A stretch of DNA of 64,000 bases from Pythium myriotylum (taxonomy: Eukaryota > Oomycota > Peronosporomycetes > Pythiales > Pythiaceae): positions 3,162,001 through 3,226,000 of the forward strand of contig JALJCQ010000001.1 of the NCBI GenBank assembly GCA_023091665.1. Reading direction: 5' to 3'. How positions within the stretch are numbered: the stretch's first letter is position 1; every line of letters starts with the position of its first letter. The notes beneath the pieces are model-generated. The model did not search any database. It was not told where the DNA came from and was given only the letters and a program-made list of their open reading frames with translations. A program made the translations under genes and the position numbers. Positions 27,762-35,704 of this stretch are shown here, piece after piece.

Positions 27762-30032
27762 ATGATGCAGCGACTCGTCGCGCTCGCGGCGCTTGTCGCC
27801 TGCGTGCTCGCCACGGAGCTGCCGACCAAGTCCAAGATCCTCCCGTGGGTGGACCCGGCGACGCCCGAGGACCGCCAGTCGTATGTGAGCTCGCGCGGCG
27901 ATCGGTGGGAGCTCGTCATGAGCGACGAGTTCAACACGCCCAACCGGTCGTTCAAGCCCGGCGAGGACCACATGTGGACGTCGATCGACAAGCCCGACGG
28001 TGTCAACGCCGCGCTCGAGATCTACTCGCACAACATGACCACGACGGTCTGTGACAGCGACGACCTCTGCTACTTCCAGATCAAGATCATGGAGGACCCG
28101 ACGACGCTGCGTCTCTGGAACGACTACCAGAACCCGCCAGGGTACAAGACCGTGACCTTTTACTACCGAGCAGGCATGGTCCAGACCTGGAACAAGTTTT
28201 GCTTCCAAGGAGGCATGCTCGAAGTGAGTGCCAAGCTGCCTGGTGCCGTGACAGTCGAGTCCGGGAATCCGGACATCGCCAACGGACCGTCGTCGAGAGC
28301 GTCCAACATCGCGTACTACCCGACGTGGCCTGGTATCTGGTTCATGGGCAACCTCGGCCGAGCCATTTTCAGTGCCTCGACCAACCGCATGTGGCCGTTC
28401 TCCTACAACGAGTGTGCCCCGGACGTGTTTGAGCCGAGCAATCAGCGCATCTCCGCCTGTGACGCCAACCCAGGACATGGTTTGAACCCGAACCAAGGAC
28501 GCGGCGCCCCAGAAATCGATCTGCTTGAAGGAGGTGGCACGGATATTTCGTCGTCCATCCAGGTCGGTCCTGGTATGCCGAGCGAGTATCGCGTTATGGC
28601 CCCGGAGAACGAAATGGTCTACTGCGTCTACTCGTACTCGTGCTCGACCAAGGGCGCCAACTCACCGGATGTGCCAACCGCATACTACAAGGCCAAGCGA
28701 GGCCACAAGTCCTGGTACCAGGGTTTGCGGTACGCGAGCAACAACTACTGTAAGAGCGACCCGAAGAACGTTCAAAAGTACGCGACGGTCAAGGCCAACA
28801 TCGACGCGGGGATCACGGTGAACTCGTGTAATCTCGACACTTGCGCCGCTTCGAAAGATGCCAACGCCGACCTCGGTCTCATTGATGGCGTCGGCCCGGA
28901 CCACTGGGGCATCAATACGAACGGCACGTGCTACCCTGTGATGAACGGCTACAATGGAGCTGTCCTGTGCAGTCCGGGTAACAAGAACAAGCTGTGCTAC
29001 CAGGATGGTCTGCCTGTGAATGATAAGGTCACCGGCTTTGCGTACCAAATGGACGCTATTTCTTCAAACTGGCCCGTGCACGTCGGCGCGTACTTGGACT
29101 TCGTCGTGTACCAGATTGAGTGGGTCACTGGTAGCAATGGCTACGTGCGATGGATGCTTCAGGGCAGCCCGATCTTCGAGATTCCTGCCTCAGCGATCGA
29201 GAACCCGCCGCAGGACGCCAAGATGTCCAACCCGAAGAAAGTTATGCTCGAGGAGCCGATGTACATCATCTTCAACGTGGCACTTTCTGAATCGTGGGGT
29301 GCCAAGCCGCCGAACGCCGGCAAGGCCTGCCGTGGCGACGGCAAAGACCCCAAGACCAACAAGATCTGTGACGCCTTCCCCATGTACTTGAAGATCGACT
29401 ACATCCGCCTCTACCAGGACATGTCCTCTAGCTCCAAGATGACTGTAGGGTGCGATCCCCCAACACACCCGACGCGCCAGTGGATCCAGGACCACATCGA
29501 GGACTACTTTGACGACTCGAACCCGATCGTCGAGGTCCATGGCAAGGGCTTCTGCAATTCGGACGACGACTGCACGATCGGCAACGCGACATTTGCCAAG
29601 GTGCGCACAGGCTCGTGCGTCAGCGGCCGCTGCAAATGCGCGAGTGACTCGTGGACGGGGCCTCGCTGCACGATGACCTTTTCGTCGCTCAGCAACATCA
29701 CCGATTCGGAGAATGCGCTCCGCATGATGTTCGACGGCTCGTTCGGCCCGCCGTGGTCTGCTGCTCTCAGTGTCGCCGGTCTCTCGCTCGTGTTCACGAT
29801 CATCGCTGTCTTCTACTCGATGAAGTGGACCCGCCAGAGCGAGAGCAACTACAAACGCAACGCCCAGATGCAGCCCAAGTCGGCGCTGTCCATGAGCTCA
29901 GCAGCCGAGGCCAACTGGAACCCTCCCAAGCAGCCAGGTCAACCGCCCATGCACACGATGCCCAACCACCCGCATCCAGAGGGCAACCAACCACGCGGCG
30001 GCCAGCACAACTACGCCACGAACTTCATATGA
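27762..30032 (+). CDS. SKN1/KRE6-type GH16 beta-glucan protein 1 (catalytic motif intact)
   Basis: 756 residues. Signal peptide (MMQRLVALAALVACVLA), a large SKN1/KRE6 domain of glycoside hydrolase family 16, an EGF-like Cys-rich module (CNSDDDCTIG...CVSGRCKC...WTGPRC), one transmembrane helix (ALSVAGLSLVFTIIAVFY) and a short cytosolic tail rich in Pro/Gln/His. The GH16 signature ExDxxE is intact as EIDLLE (E251, D253, E256). Family members act in beta-1,6-glucan assembly. Here the topology is type I, with a cleavable signal and C-terminal anchor, unlike the type II yeast proteins. It is the first of three tandem copies and the most divergent. The start is set by the signal peptide; the frame extends further upstream. 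Confidence 0.93.
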   Translation: MMQRLVALAALVACVLATELPTKSKILPWVDPATPEDRQSYVSSRGDRWELVMSDEFNTPNRSFKPGEDHMWTSIDKPDGVNAALEIYSHNMTTTVCDSDDLCYFQIKIMEDPTTLRLWNDYQNPPGYKTVTFYYRAGMVQTWNKFCFQGGMLEVSAKLPGAVTVESGNPDIANGPSSRASNIAYYPTWPGIWFMGNLGRAIFSASTNRMWPFSYNECAPDVFEPSNQRISACDANPGHGLNPNQGRGAPEIDLLEGGGTDISSSIQVGPGMPSEYRVMAPENEMVYCVYSYSCSTKGANSPDVPTAYYKAKRGHKSWYQGLRYASNNYCKSDPKNVQKYATVKANIDAGITVNSCNLDTCAASKDANADLGLIDGVGPDHWGINTNGTCYPVMNGYNGAVLCSPGNKNKLCYQDGLPVNDKVTGFAYQMDAISSNWPVHVGAYLDFVVYQIEWVTGSNGYVRWMLQGSPIFEIPASAIENPPQDAKMSNPKKVMLEEPMYIIFNVALSESWGAKPPNAGKACRGDGKDPKTNKICDAFPMYLKIDYIRLYQDMSSSSKMTVGCDPPTHPTRQWIQDHIEDYFDDSNPIVEVHGKGFCNSDDDCTIGNATFAKVRTGSCVSGRCKCASDSWTGPRCTMTFSSLSNITDSENALRMMFDGSFGPPWSAALSVAGLSLVFTIIAVFYSMKWTRQSESNYKRNAQMQPKSALSMSSAAEANWNPPKQPGQPPMHTMPNHPHPEGNQPRGGQHNYATNFI

Positions 30033-30478
30033 GACAACGTTTTTCGAGAGGACATGCGTATCCTAGAGAGTGTGGTGTTGCAGTGGTGACGACGTATGTA
30101 CGTCGAAGTAAGTCGGAGTATCTATTTTTTCCTTCTTTTTTTTTCTTCCCTGGTTTTCTCCAGATTTGACGTTTTCTAGTTTTTTCGCGTTTTTCGATTA
30201 GGATGTGGTCAAAACGAGCCAGCTGCTGGCAAAATATTGGAACACTTTTCTTCCCGTTTCTCAGTACCCCTACCCCTCCAACCGTTCCCTCGTCGCCTTA
30301 ATCCACTTTAATACGATACGACAACCGGTCTCTTCACTCACGATGGCCACCCTTTCCACCCACAACCGTGTCGCATAAAAAGGCCTGTACCCCCCTTCCC
30401 CATCTGTTCGGGGTTACGTTCTTTTCCCCTTTGGATGGCGAAAGTGTAGCTCACCAATCCCCCACGACCTCACTCACC
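30033..30478. other. Intergenic region, SKN1 copies 1-2
   Basis: Contains T-rich sequence right after the first gene (about 30120-30190), pyrimidine-rich blocks and a CCAATCC at 30454-30460, just upstream of the next start codon. No coding frame is seen. Confidence 0.5.
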
Positions 30479-32812
30479 ATGCCTCGCCGCGCGCTGCTCG
30501 CGACGGCGCTGCTGCTGCTGCCGCCGCGCGCCGACGCGGCGTTCGCCGACCCGAAAGCGGCGTCGGGCGCGCGCGTCTGGGTCGACCCCAAGACGCCCGG
30601 AGAGGCCTTTGCCTACACGAGTTCGCGCGGCGACAAGTGGGAGCTCGTCATGAGCGACGAGTTCGACACGCCCGGGCGCAAGTTCTCGCCCGGCGAAGAC
30701 CACTTGTGGACCGCCATCGCCGCGCCCGACAGCGTCAGCAAGGCGCTCGGCTACTACGCGCCCGAGCTCGCGACGACCGAGTGCCAGGGCGACGTGGTCT
30801 GCTATCTCAAGCTCAATGCCATCACCACGCCGAGATCCGTGGCCGTCTACAACCCGTACGCGAACCCGCCGGGAGTGCAGAACCAGACGTTCTTCTACCA
30901 GTCGGCGATGCTTCAGAGCTGGAACAAGTTCTGCTTCCAGGGTGGGATGGTCGAAGTGCGAGCCAAGCTGCCCGGCGCAGTGGAGGTGGCGTCGCAGAAC
31001 CCGGACCTGGCCAACGGCGCGGCCGCGCGGGTCAGGACCGTGGCGTTCTACCCGACGTGGCCGGGTGTCTGGCTCATGGGCAACCTCGGACGCGCACTGT
31101 TTAGCGAGACGACCAAAAAGATGTGGCCCTACTCGTACGATGCCTGTGAGCCGAGCGTCTTCGACCCCAAGAACCAGCGCATCAGCGCGTGCAACGACAC
31201 CCCAGGCTCCGGCATGAACGCGAAGCAGGGACGCGGTGCGCCACAAATCGATCTCCTGCAAGGAGGTGGCCTTGACCTCATCTCGTCGCTTCAGGTCGGC
31301 CCAGGAATGCCGACGAACTTTCGCCGGATCGCCGGGGAGTCGACAGACTGCATCTACGGATCCAACTGTCAGACGCTCGGAGCGAACATCGTCGGCGTTC
31401 CGACAGAGACATATGCTTCGCGTGGCCACAAGAGTTGGTACCAAGGTCTCCGTTATGCCTCCAACCCGTTCTGCGCCAAGAACGAGACGGAAGGAGGCCA
31501 GAGTGTCGCCTCGGTCCAGGCGTCCCTGAGTGCCGGCATCACAGCCAACACCTGTAGCGTCAAAACATGCCCGGCGTCTTTTGACGTGAACTCGGATCTC
31601 GGCGTCATTTCAGGCAGCACCACCGTCAATAAGAACTGGGGTGTCAACGTCGACGGCTCGTGCTTCGCCGAGATGAGCGCGTACAATGGCGCACTACTCT
31701 GTGGCCCCGGGAACACAGACGCAGACTGCGTGAAGCTCGCCGGTGGTGCGACGTCGCCGACTCTCGTGGCCGGCGGAGACAGTTTCAAATACTACGCAGA
31801 CTCCCTATCGGCTAGCTGGCCGATCCACTTGGCAATGTACACCGATTTCCTTGCCTACCAAGTCGAGTGGGTTCCGGGCAAGAACGGCTACATCCGCTGG
31901 ATGCTGGAGCGACAGCCGATCTTCGAGATCCCGGCCGAGGCACTCACCAGTCCACCCCAAGACTCTGGGAAGACGAACCCGACCAAGATTCTCCCGGAGG
32001 AGCCCATGTACCTCATCATGAACGTGGCCTTGTCGTCCTCGTGGAGTGCCCAGCCACCGAACGCTGGGCGAGCCTGTAACGACAACCGTAATCCGGAGAC
32101 AGCGGCCGTGAACAATCTGATCTGCAGTCAGTTCCCGATGAGCTTGAAGATCGACTACGTGCGAGTCTACCAGGACTTGTCAGCAGCATCGACGATGAAC
32201 GTCGGGTGCGACCCGGCGAGCCACCCAACAAGGCAGTGGATCAAAGACCACCAGAAAGATTACCAAGACACCAGCAATCCAATCGTCGCGGTGCACGGAA
32301 AGGCTTTCTGTCTCTCCAACGCAGATTGCACAGGTTCCACGGGGAACTCGGGCTCGTGTGTCAACAGCCGCTGCAGCTGCCGATCTAATTGGTCGGGCCC
32401 ACGATGCGTTTCGACCAAATCCGTCGACGATGGTGGCAGTGCACTTGATCCTCAGGTCGTAGACAATCCGTTTGGCACGGCTTCGTTGGGCAAGTTCTTC
32501 AGTATCGCCCTTGCTGCGTTGTTCGCCCTTATGATCGTGCTCTTCCTCATCCGAAAGATACGCATGTGGCTGTACTACCGAACCCATGTGAACATGGACC
32601 ATGTCATCGTGAACCGCGACAATAATCGTGACTCGTTGCGCGACTCAGGCTTGGGTTCGCAAAGTCGATGGTGGCTGCGTCCGGAAAGTGGCGGCACGCC
32701 TGCGGATTTCGGTGCCCACAATACGATGAGAAACCAACGCAACGGCGGACTAGCTCCGATCCCTGAGACGCCGCCGGGGCTACACGGGAACGCAGCAGCC
32801 AGCGCCGCCTGA
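30479..32812 (+). CDS. SKN1/KRE6-type GH16 protein 2, catalytic glutamates replaced
   Basis: 777 residues with the same order: signal peptide (MPRRALLATALLLLPPRADA), SKN1/GH16 domain, EGF-like Cys module (CSCRSNWSGPRC), transmembrane helix (FFSIALAALFALMIVLFLI) and a basic cytosolic tail. The GH16 signature reads QIDLLQ: both glutamates expected at residues 256 and 261 are glutamine (codons CAA at 31244 and 31259), while D258 remains. Loss of nucleophile and acid/base predicts no hydrolase or transglycosylase activity. The frame is otherwise intact and closely similar to copy 3, so it looks maintained as a pseudoenzyme rather than decaying. The start is set by the signal peptide. Confidence 0.93.
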   Translation: MPRRALLATALLLLPPRADAAFADPKAASGARVWVDPKTPGEAFAYTSSRGDKWELVMSDEFDTPGRKFSPGEDHLWTAIAAPDSVSKALGYYAPELATTECQGDVVCYLKLNAITTPRSVAVYNPYANPPGVQNQTFFYQSAMLQSWNKFCFQGGMVEVRAKLPGAVEVASQNPDLANGAAARVRTVAFYPTWPGVWLMGNLGRALFSETTKKMWPYSYDACEPSVFDPKNQRISACNDTPGSGMNAKQGRGAPQIDLLQGGGLDLISSLQVGPGMPTNFRRIAGESTDCIYGSNCQTLGANIVGVPTETYASRGHKSWYQGLRYASNPFCAKNETEGGQSVASVQASLSAGITANTCSVKTCPASFDVNSDLGVISGSTTVNKNWGVNVDGSCFAEMSAYNGALLCGPGNTDADCVKLAGGATSPTLVAGGDSFKYYADSLSASWPIHLAMYTDFLAYQVEWVPGKNGYIRWMLERQPIFEIPAEALTSPPQDSGKTNPTKILPEEPMYLIMNVALSSSWSAQPPNAGRACNDNRNPETAAVNNLICSQFPMSLKIDYVRVYQDLSAASTMNVGCDPASHPTRQWIKDHQKDYQDTSNPIVAVHGKAFCLSNADCTGSTGNSGSCVNSRCSCRSNWSGPRCVSTKSVDDGGSALDPQVVDNPFGTASLGKFFSIALAALFALMIVLFLIRKIRMWLYYRTHVNMDHVIVNRDNNRDSLRDSGLGSQSRWWLRPESGGTPADFGAHNTMRNQRNGGLAPIPETPPGLHGNAAASAA

Positions 32813-33572
32813 GCAGGTCTGTTAATCTATTTTGTCACGAAAGAAGTGGTATAAATTAAACGGCGACGGATGCAGCGTCGCCACTGGAAGTAGATTGCGC
32901 TTGATGAATAACGAAGAGGCAGATGAGTTATGTCTGCTTTGGCATAATCAAGCTGATCACGAAAGACTCCACCACACAAACAGGAAGACAATTTTGAGGT
33001 CTTTGGAGCGCGATATTGGTAGGTAGTGCAGCCACTTCAAAGCGGTTGCAACGTTCAAGAAGTTTGACTCGCTTGCCCATCGAGCCTCGAGATACCAGTG
33101 CATCCTTCTGTATCAAGACATGCACCTCGAATCGAGGTGCATGTCTTGATTGGACGCCTCTATGTCCAGTCTCTCGCCACGGGAAATGTGAGATTTGACG
33201 AAGACATTGTGATTCTTTTGCGACTGTGGACCACATCGGCACGGTCTGAGCCATGGCGTTTGGATGGTGGAATCGCAGAAAGCACCTCAAGTTGGACTTG
33301 GCCAGTTGCTCGCAGTGGCTGATTCAGTCCCTCTCCACCATCCACTCAACCCATGGTGCAGCCAATTTGACCAACTCACGGAGATGGACATTCGAAGGCA
33401 CCCAGTACTGTACTACTGTAGCCTCGGTGAACCTCATACGGTGAGAAGGCCACGACGCAATCATTCGTCTTCGCGCTCTCCCCGTTTTAATGAGCTCACT
33501 TCGTTGAGAGCCCGCGCCAAAGTCTCATTCTCCAATTCTCCTTCTCTCCACAACGCATCCGGAACTCGAAAG
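32813..33572. other. Intergenic region, SKN1 copies 2-3
   Basis: 760 bp with no credible gene. Its outstanding element is a perfect 19+1+19 palindrome at 33112-33150. The rest is ordinary mixed sequence, including the promoter of copy 3. Confidence 0.55.
33112..33150. repeat. 39 nt perfect palindrome (19-1-19)
   Basis: The left arm ATCAAGACATGCACCTCGA is followed by a single A and its exact reverse complement. Flanking bases do not extend the match. It lies 423 bp upstream of the copy 3 start codon and about 300 bp after the copy 2 stop. It could be a hairpin in a transcript, a binding site for a dimeric protein, or a foldback scar. Confidence 0.95.
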
Positions 33573-35669
33573 ATGGTACTTGCGCCTCGGCTCCTCGGCG
33601 TTCTAGCCGCGAGTGCCATGCTCTCTGCCTTCGCCTATGAAGATCTCAAGGTCGAGTCTGGTGCACGCATCTGGGTCGACCCCAAGACGCCTGGCGAAGC
33701 CTTCACATACACGTCATCCCGTGGCGACAAGTGGGAACTCGTCATGAGTGACGAATTTGACACACCTGGCCGTACGTTCCTCCCTGGTGACGACCACTTG
33801 TGGACAGCCATCGAGTCGCCCGATGGTGTCAACAACGGCTTGGCATACTACTCGAATAAGCTTGCGACGACCGAGTGCGAAGGCGACACGGTCTGCTACC
33901 TCAAGCTGCAGGCCATCAGCGAGCCACGCAACATCAGTGTCTGGAGCGCATACGCCAACCCGCCAGGCATGATCGACGTCACGATGTACTACCAGTCGGC
34001 CATGCTCCAGAGCTGGAACAAGTTCTGCTTCCAGGGCGGCATGGTCGAAGTGCGTGCCAAGCTACCTGGTGCCGTGAACGCGACGTCCAAGAACCCAGAC
34101 CTGGCCAACGGTGCGGCCTCGCAGGTCAAGACCACAGCCTTTTATCCAACATGGCCGGGAGTGTGGCTCATGGGCAACCTCGGACGAGCACTCTTTGGTG
34201 ACTCAACCAACCGCATGTGGCCCTACTCGTACAACGCGTGCGAGCCGAGCGTCTTCGACCCCAAGAACCAGCGCATCAGCGCCTGTGACGCGAACCCGGG
34301 CTCGGGTATGAACCCGAACCAGGGTCGTGGCGCGCCGGAGATCGACATCCTCGAAGGCGGTGGTCTCATCATCTCTTCGTCACTCCAGATCGCGCCGGGA
34401 ATGCCGACTGATTTCCGCCGTATCGCGGGCGAGAACACGGGATGTATCTACGACAGATCATGCCAGACTACAGGAGCCAACGACGTTGGTGTCCCGACTG
34501 CGACCTACGAGGAGCGCGGCCACAAGAACTGGTATCAAGGTCTCCGCTACGGCTTCAACCCGTTTTGCACCAAGAACGAGACCCAGGCGCAGACGCTGGA
34601 CGCCGTCGAGGCCTCGCTCAAGGCCGGGATCAAGGCCAACAAATGTGACCTCAAGACCTGTCCGGCCTCTTTCGACGTCAACTCGGATTTGAGTGCTATC
34701 TCTGGCAGTAGCAGCAAGACCATCACCAACTGGGGCATCAACTCGGACGGCTCGTGCTTCACACAGATGAACACTTACGATGGTGCACTACTGTGCAGTC
34801 CAGGCAACGAGGACGCCGAGTGCAAGAAGCAGGCCGGAGACTCGCCTGTGCCAGCGCAGGCGGCGAGCACCGCTCCATACAAGTACCGTCTTGATGCGCT
34901 GTCGGCCAACTGGCCCATCCACTTGGCCATGTACACTGATTTCCTTGCATACCAAGTCGAGTGGGTCCCGGGCAAGAACGGCTACATCCGCTGGATGCTG
35001 GAGAAGCAGCCAATCTTCGAGATCCCTGCCGAGGCCATCATGAACCCGCCGCAAGACTCTGGCAAGACTAACCCGGCCAAGATCCTTCCGGAGGAGCCCA
35101 TGTACCTTATCCTCAACGTCGCTCTGTCATCGTCGTGGAGCTCGGAGCCCCCGAACGCTGGTCGTGCGTGCAAGGACCATGGTGATATCACTGGCACCAA
35201 CACAATTGGCCTGAGCAACCTTATCTGCGACCAGTTCCCAATGGACATGAAGATCGACTACGTGCGCGTGTACCAGGACATGTCGTCGACATCCAACATG
35301 AACTTTAGCTGTGATCCAGCGACGCATCCGACGCGCCAGTGGATCAACGACCACATCAAGGAGTACCAGAACGATGCCAACCCAGTCGCTGAAGTTGCAG
35401 GCAAGGCCTACTGCGCAACGGACGCGGACTGTGGCAACGGAAACTGCATGGCGGAGAAGCGTTGCGTGTGCTCAGGAGGCTGGACAGGACCCCGCTGCAC
35501 CTTCTCTGCATCGAACAGCTCGACTCCTTCCACTGGTGGAAGCAAAAGCAGCGGTGGTAGCACGACTCCTGGTGCTCCGACGCCAACTAGCGCAGCCGGT
35601 GGTGTTTTCTCGGTGACACTTAGCGTCGGCGCCTTGGTCGCTCTTGTGTTTGCTGCCGAAGCTCTCTAG
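33573..35669 (+). CDS. SKN1/KRE6-type GH16 beta-glucan protein 3 (catalytic motif intact)
   Basis: 698 residues. Signal peptide (MVLAPRLLGVLAASAMLSAFA), SKN1/GH16 domain with intact EIDILE (E256, D258, E261), EGF-like module (CATDADCGNGNCMAEKRCVC), a Ser/Thr/Gly/Pro linker and a terminal hydrophobic segment with no cytosolic tail (FSVTLSVGALVALVFAAEAL). The end therefore looks like a GPI signal rather than a stop-transfer helix. It is very similar to copy 2 through the catalytic domain (WELVMSDEFDTPGR shared). The start is set by the signal peptide; an upstream extension of the frame has no protein character. Confidence 0.93.
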   Translation: MVLAPRLLGVLAASAMLSAFAYEDLKVESGARIWVDPKTPGEAFTYTSSRGDKWELVMSDEFDTPGRTFLPGDDHLWTAIESPDGVNNGLAYYSNKLATTECEGDTVCYLKLQAISEPRNISVWSAYANPPGMIDVTMYYQSAMLQSWNKFCFQGGMVEVRAKLPGAVNATSKNPDLANGAASQVKTTAFYPTWPGVWLMGNLGRALFGDSTNRMWPYSYNACEPSVFDPKNQRISACDANPGSGMNPNQGRGAPEIDILEGGGLIISSSLQIAPGMPTDFRRIAGENTGCIYDRSCQTTGANDVGVPTATYEERGHKNWYQGLRYGFNPFCTKNETQAQTLDAVEASLKAGIKANKCDLKTCPASFDVNSDLSAISGSSSKTITNWGINSDGSCFTQMNTYDGALLCSPGNEDAECKKQAGDSPVPAQAASTAPYKYRLDALSANWPIHLAMYTDFLAYQVEWVPGKNGYIRWMLEKQPIFEIPAEAIMNPPQDSGKTNPAKILPEEPMYLILNVALSSSWSSEPPNAGRACKDHGDITGTNTIGLSNLICDQFPMDMKIDYVRVYQDMSSTSNMNFSCDPATHPTRQWINDHIKEYQNDANPVAEVAGKAYCATDADCGNGNCMAEKRCVCSGGWTGPRCTFSASNSSTPSTGGSKSSGGSTTPGAPTPTSAAGGVFSVTLSVGALVALVFAAEAL

Positions 35670-35704
35670 AGATCGCACTAGGTCAGGTTCAAATTATGAT
35701 ACAA

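Noticed and set aside
30470..31444. 324-codon minus-strand frame inside SKN1 copy 2
   Set aside because: Antisense shadow, Arg/Val/His-rich, overlapping a confident GH16 gene.
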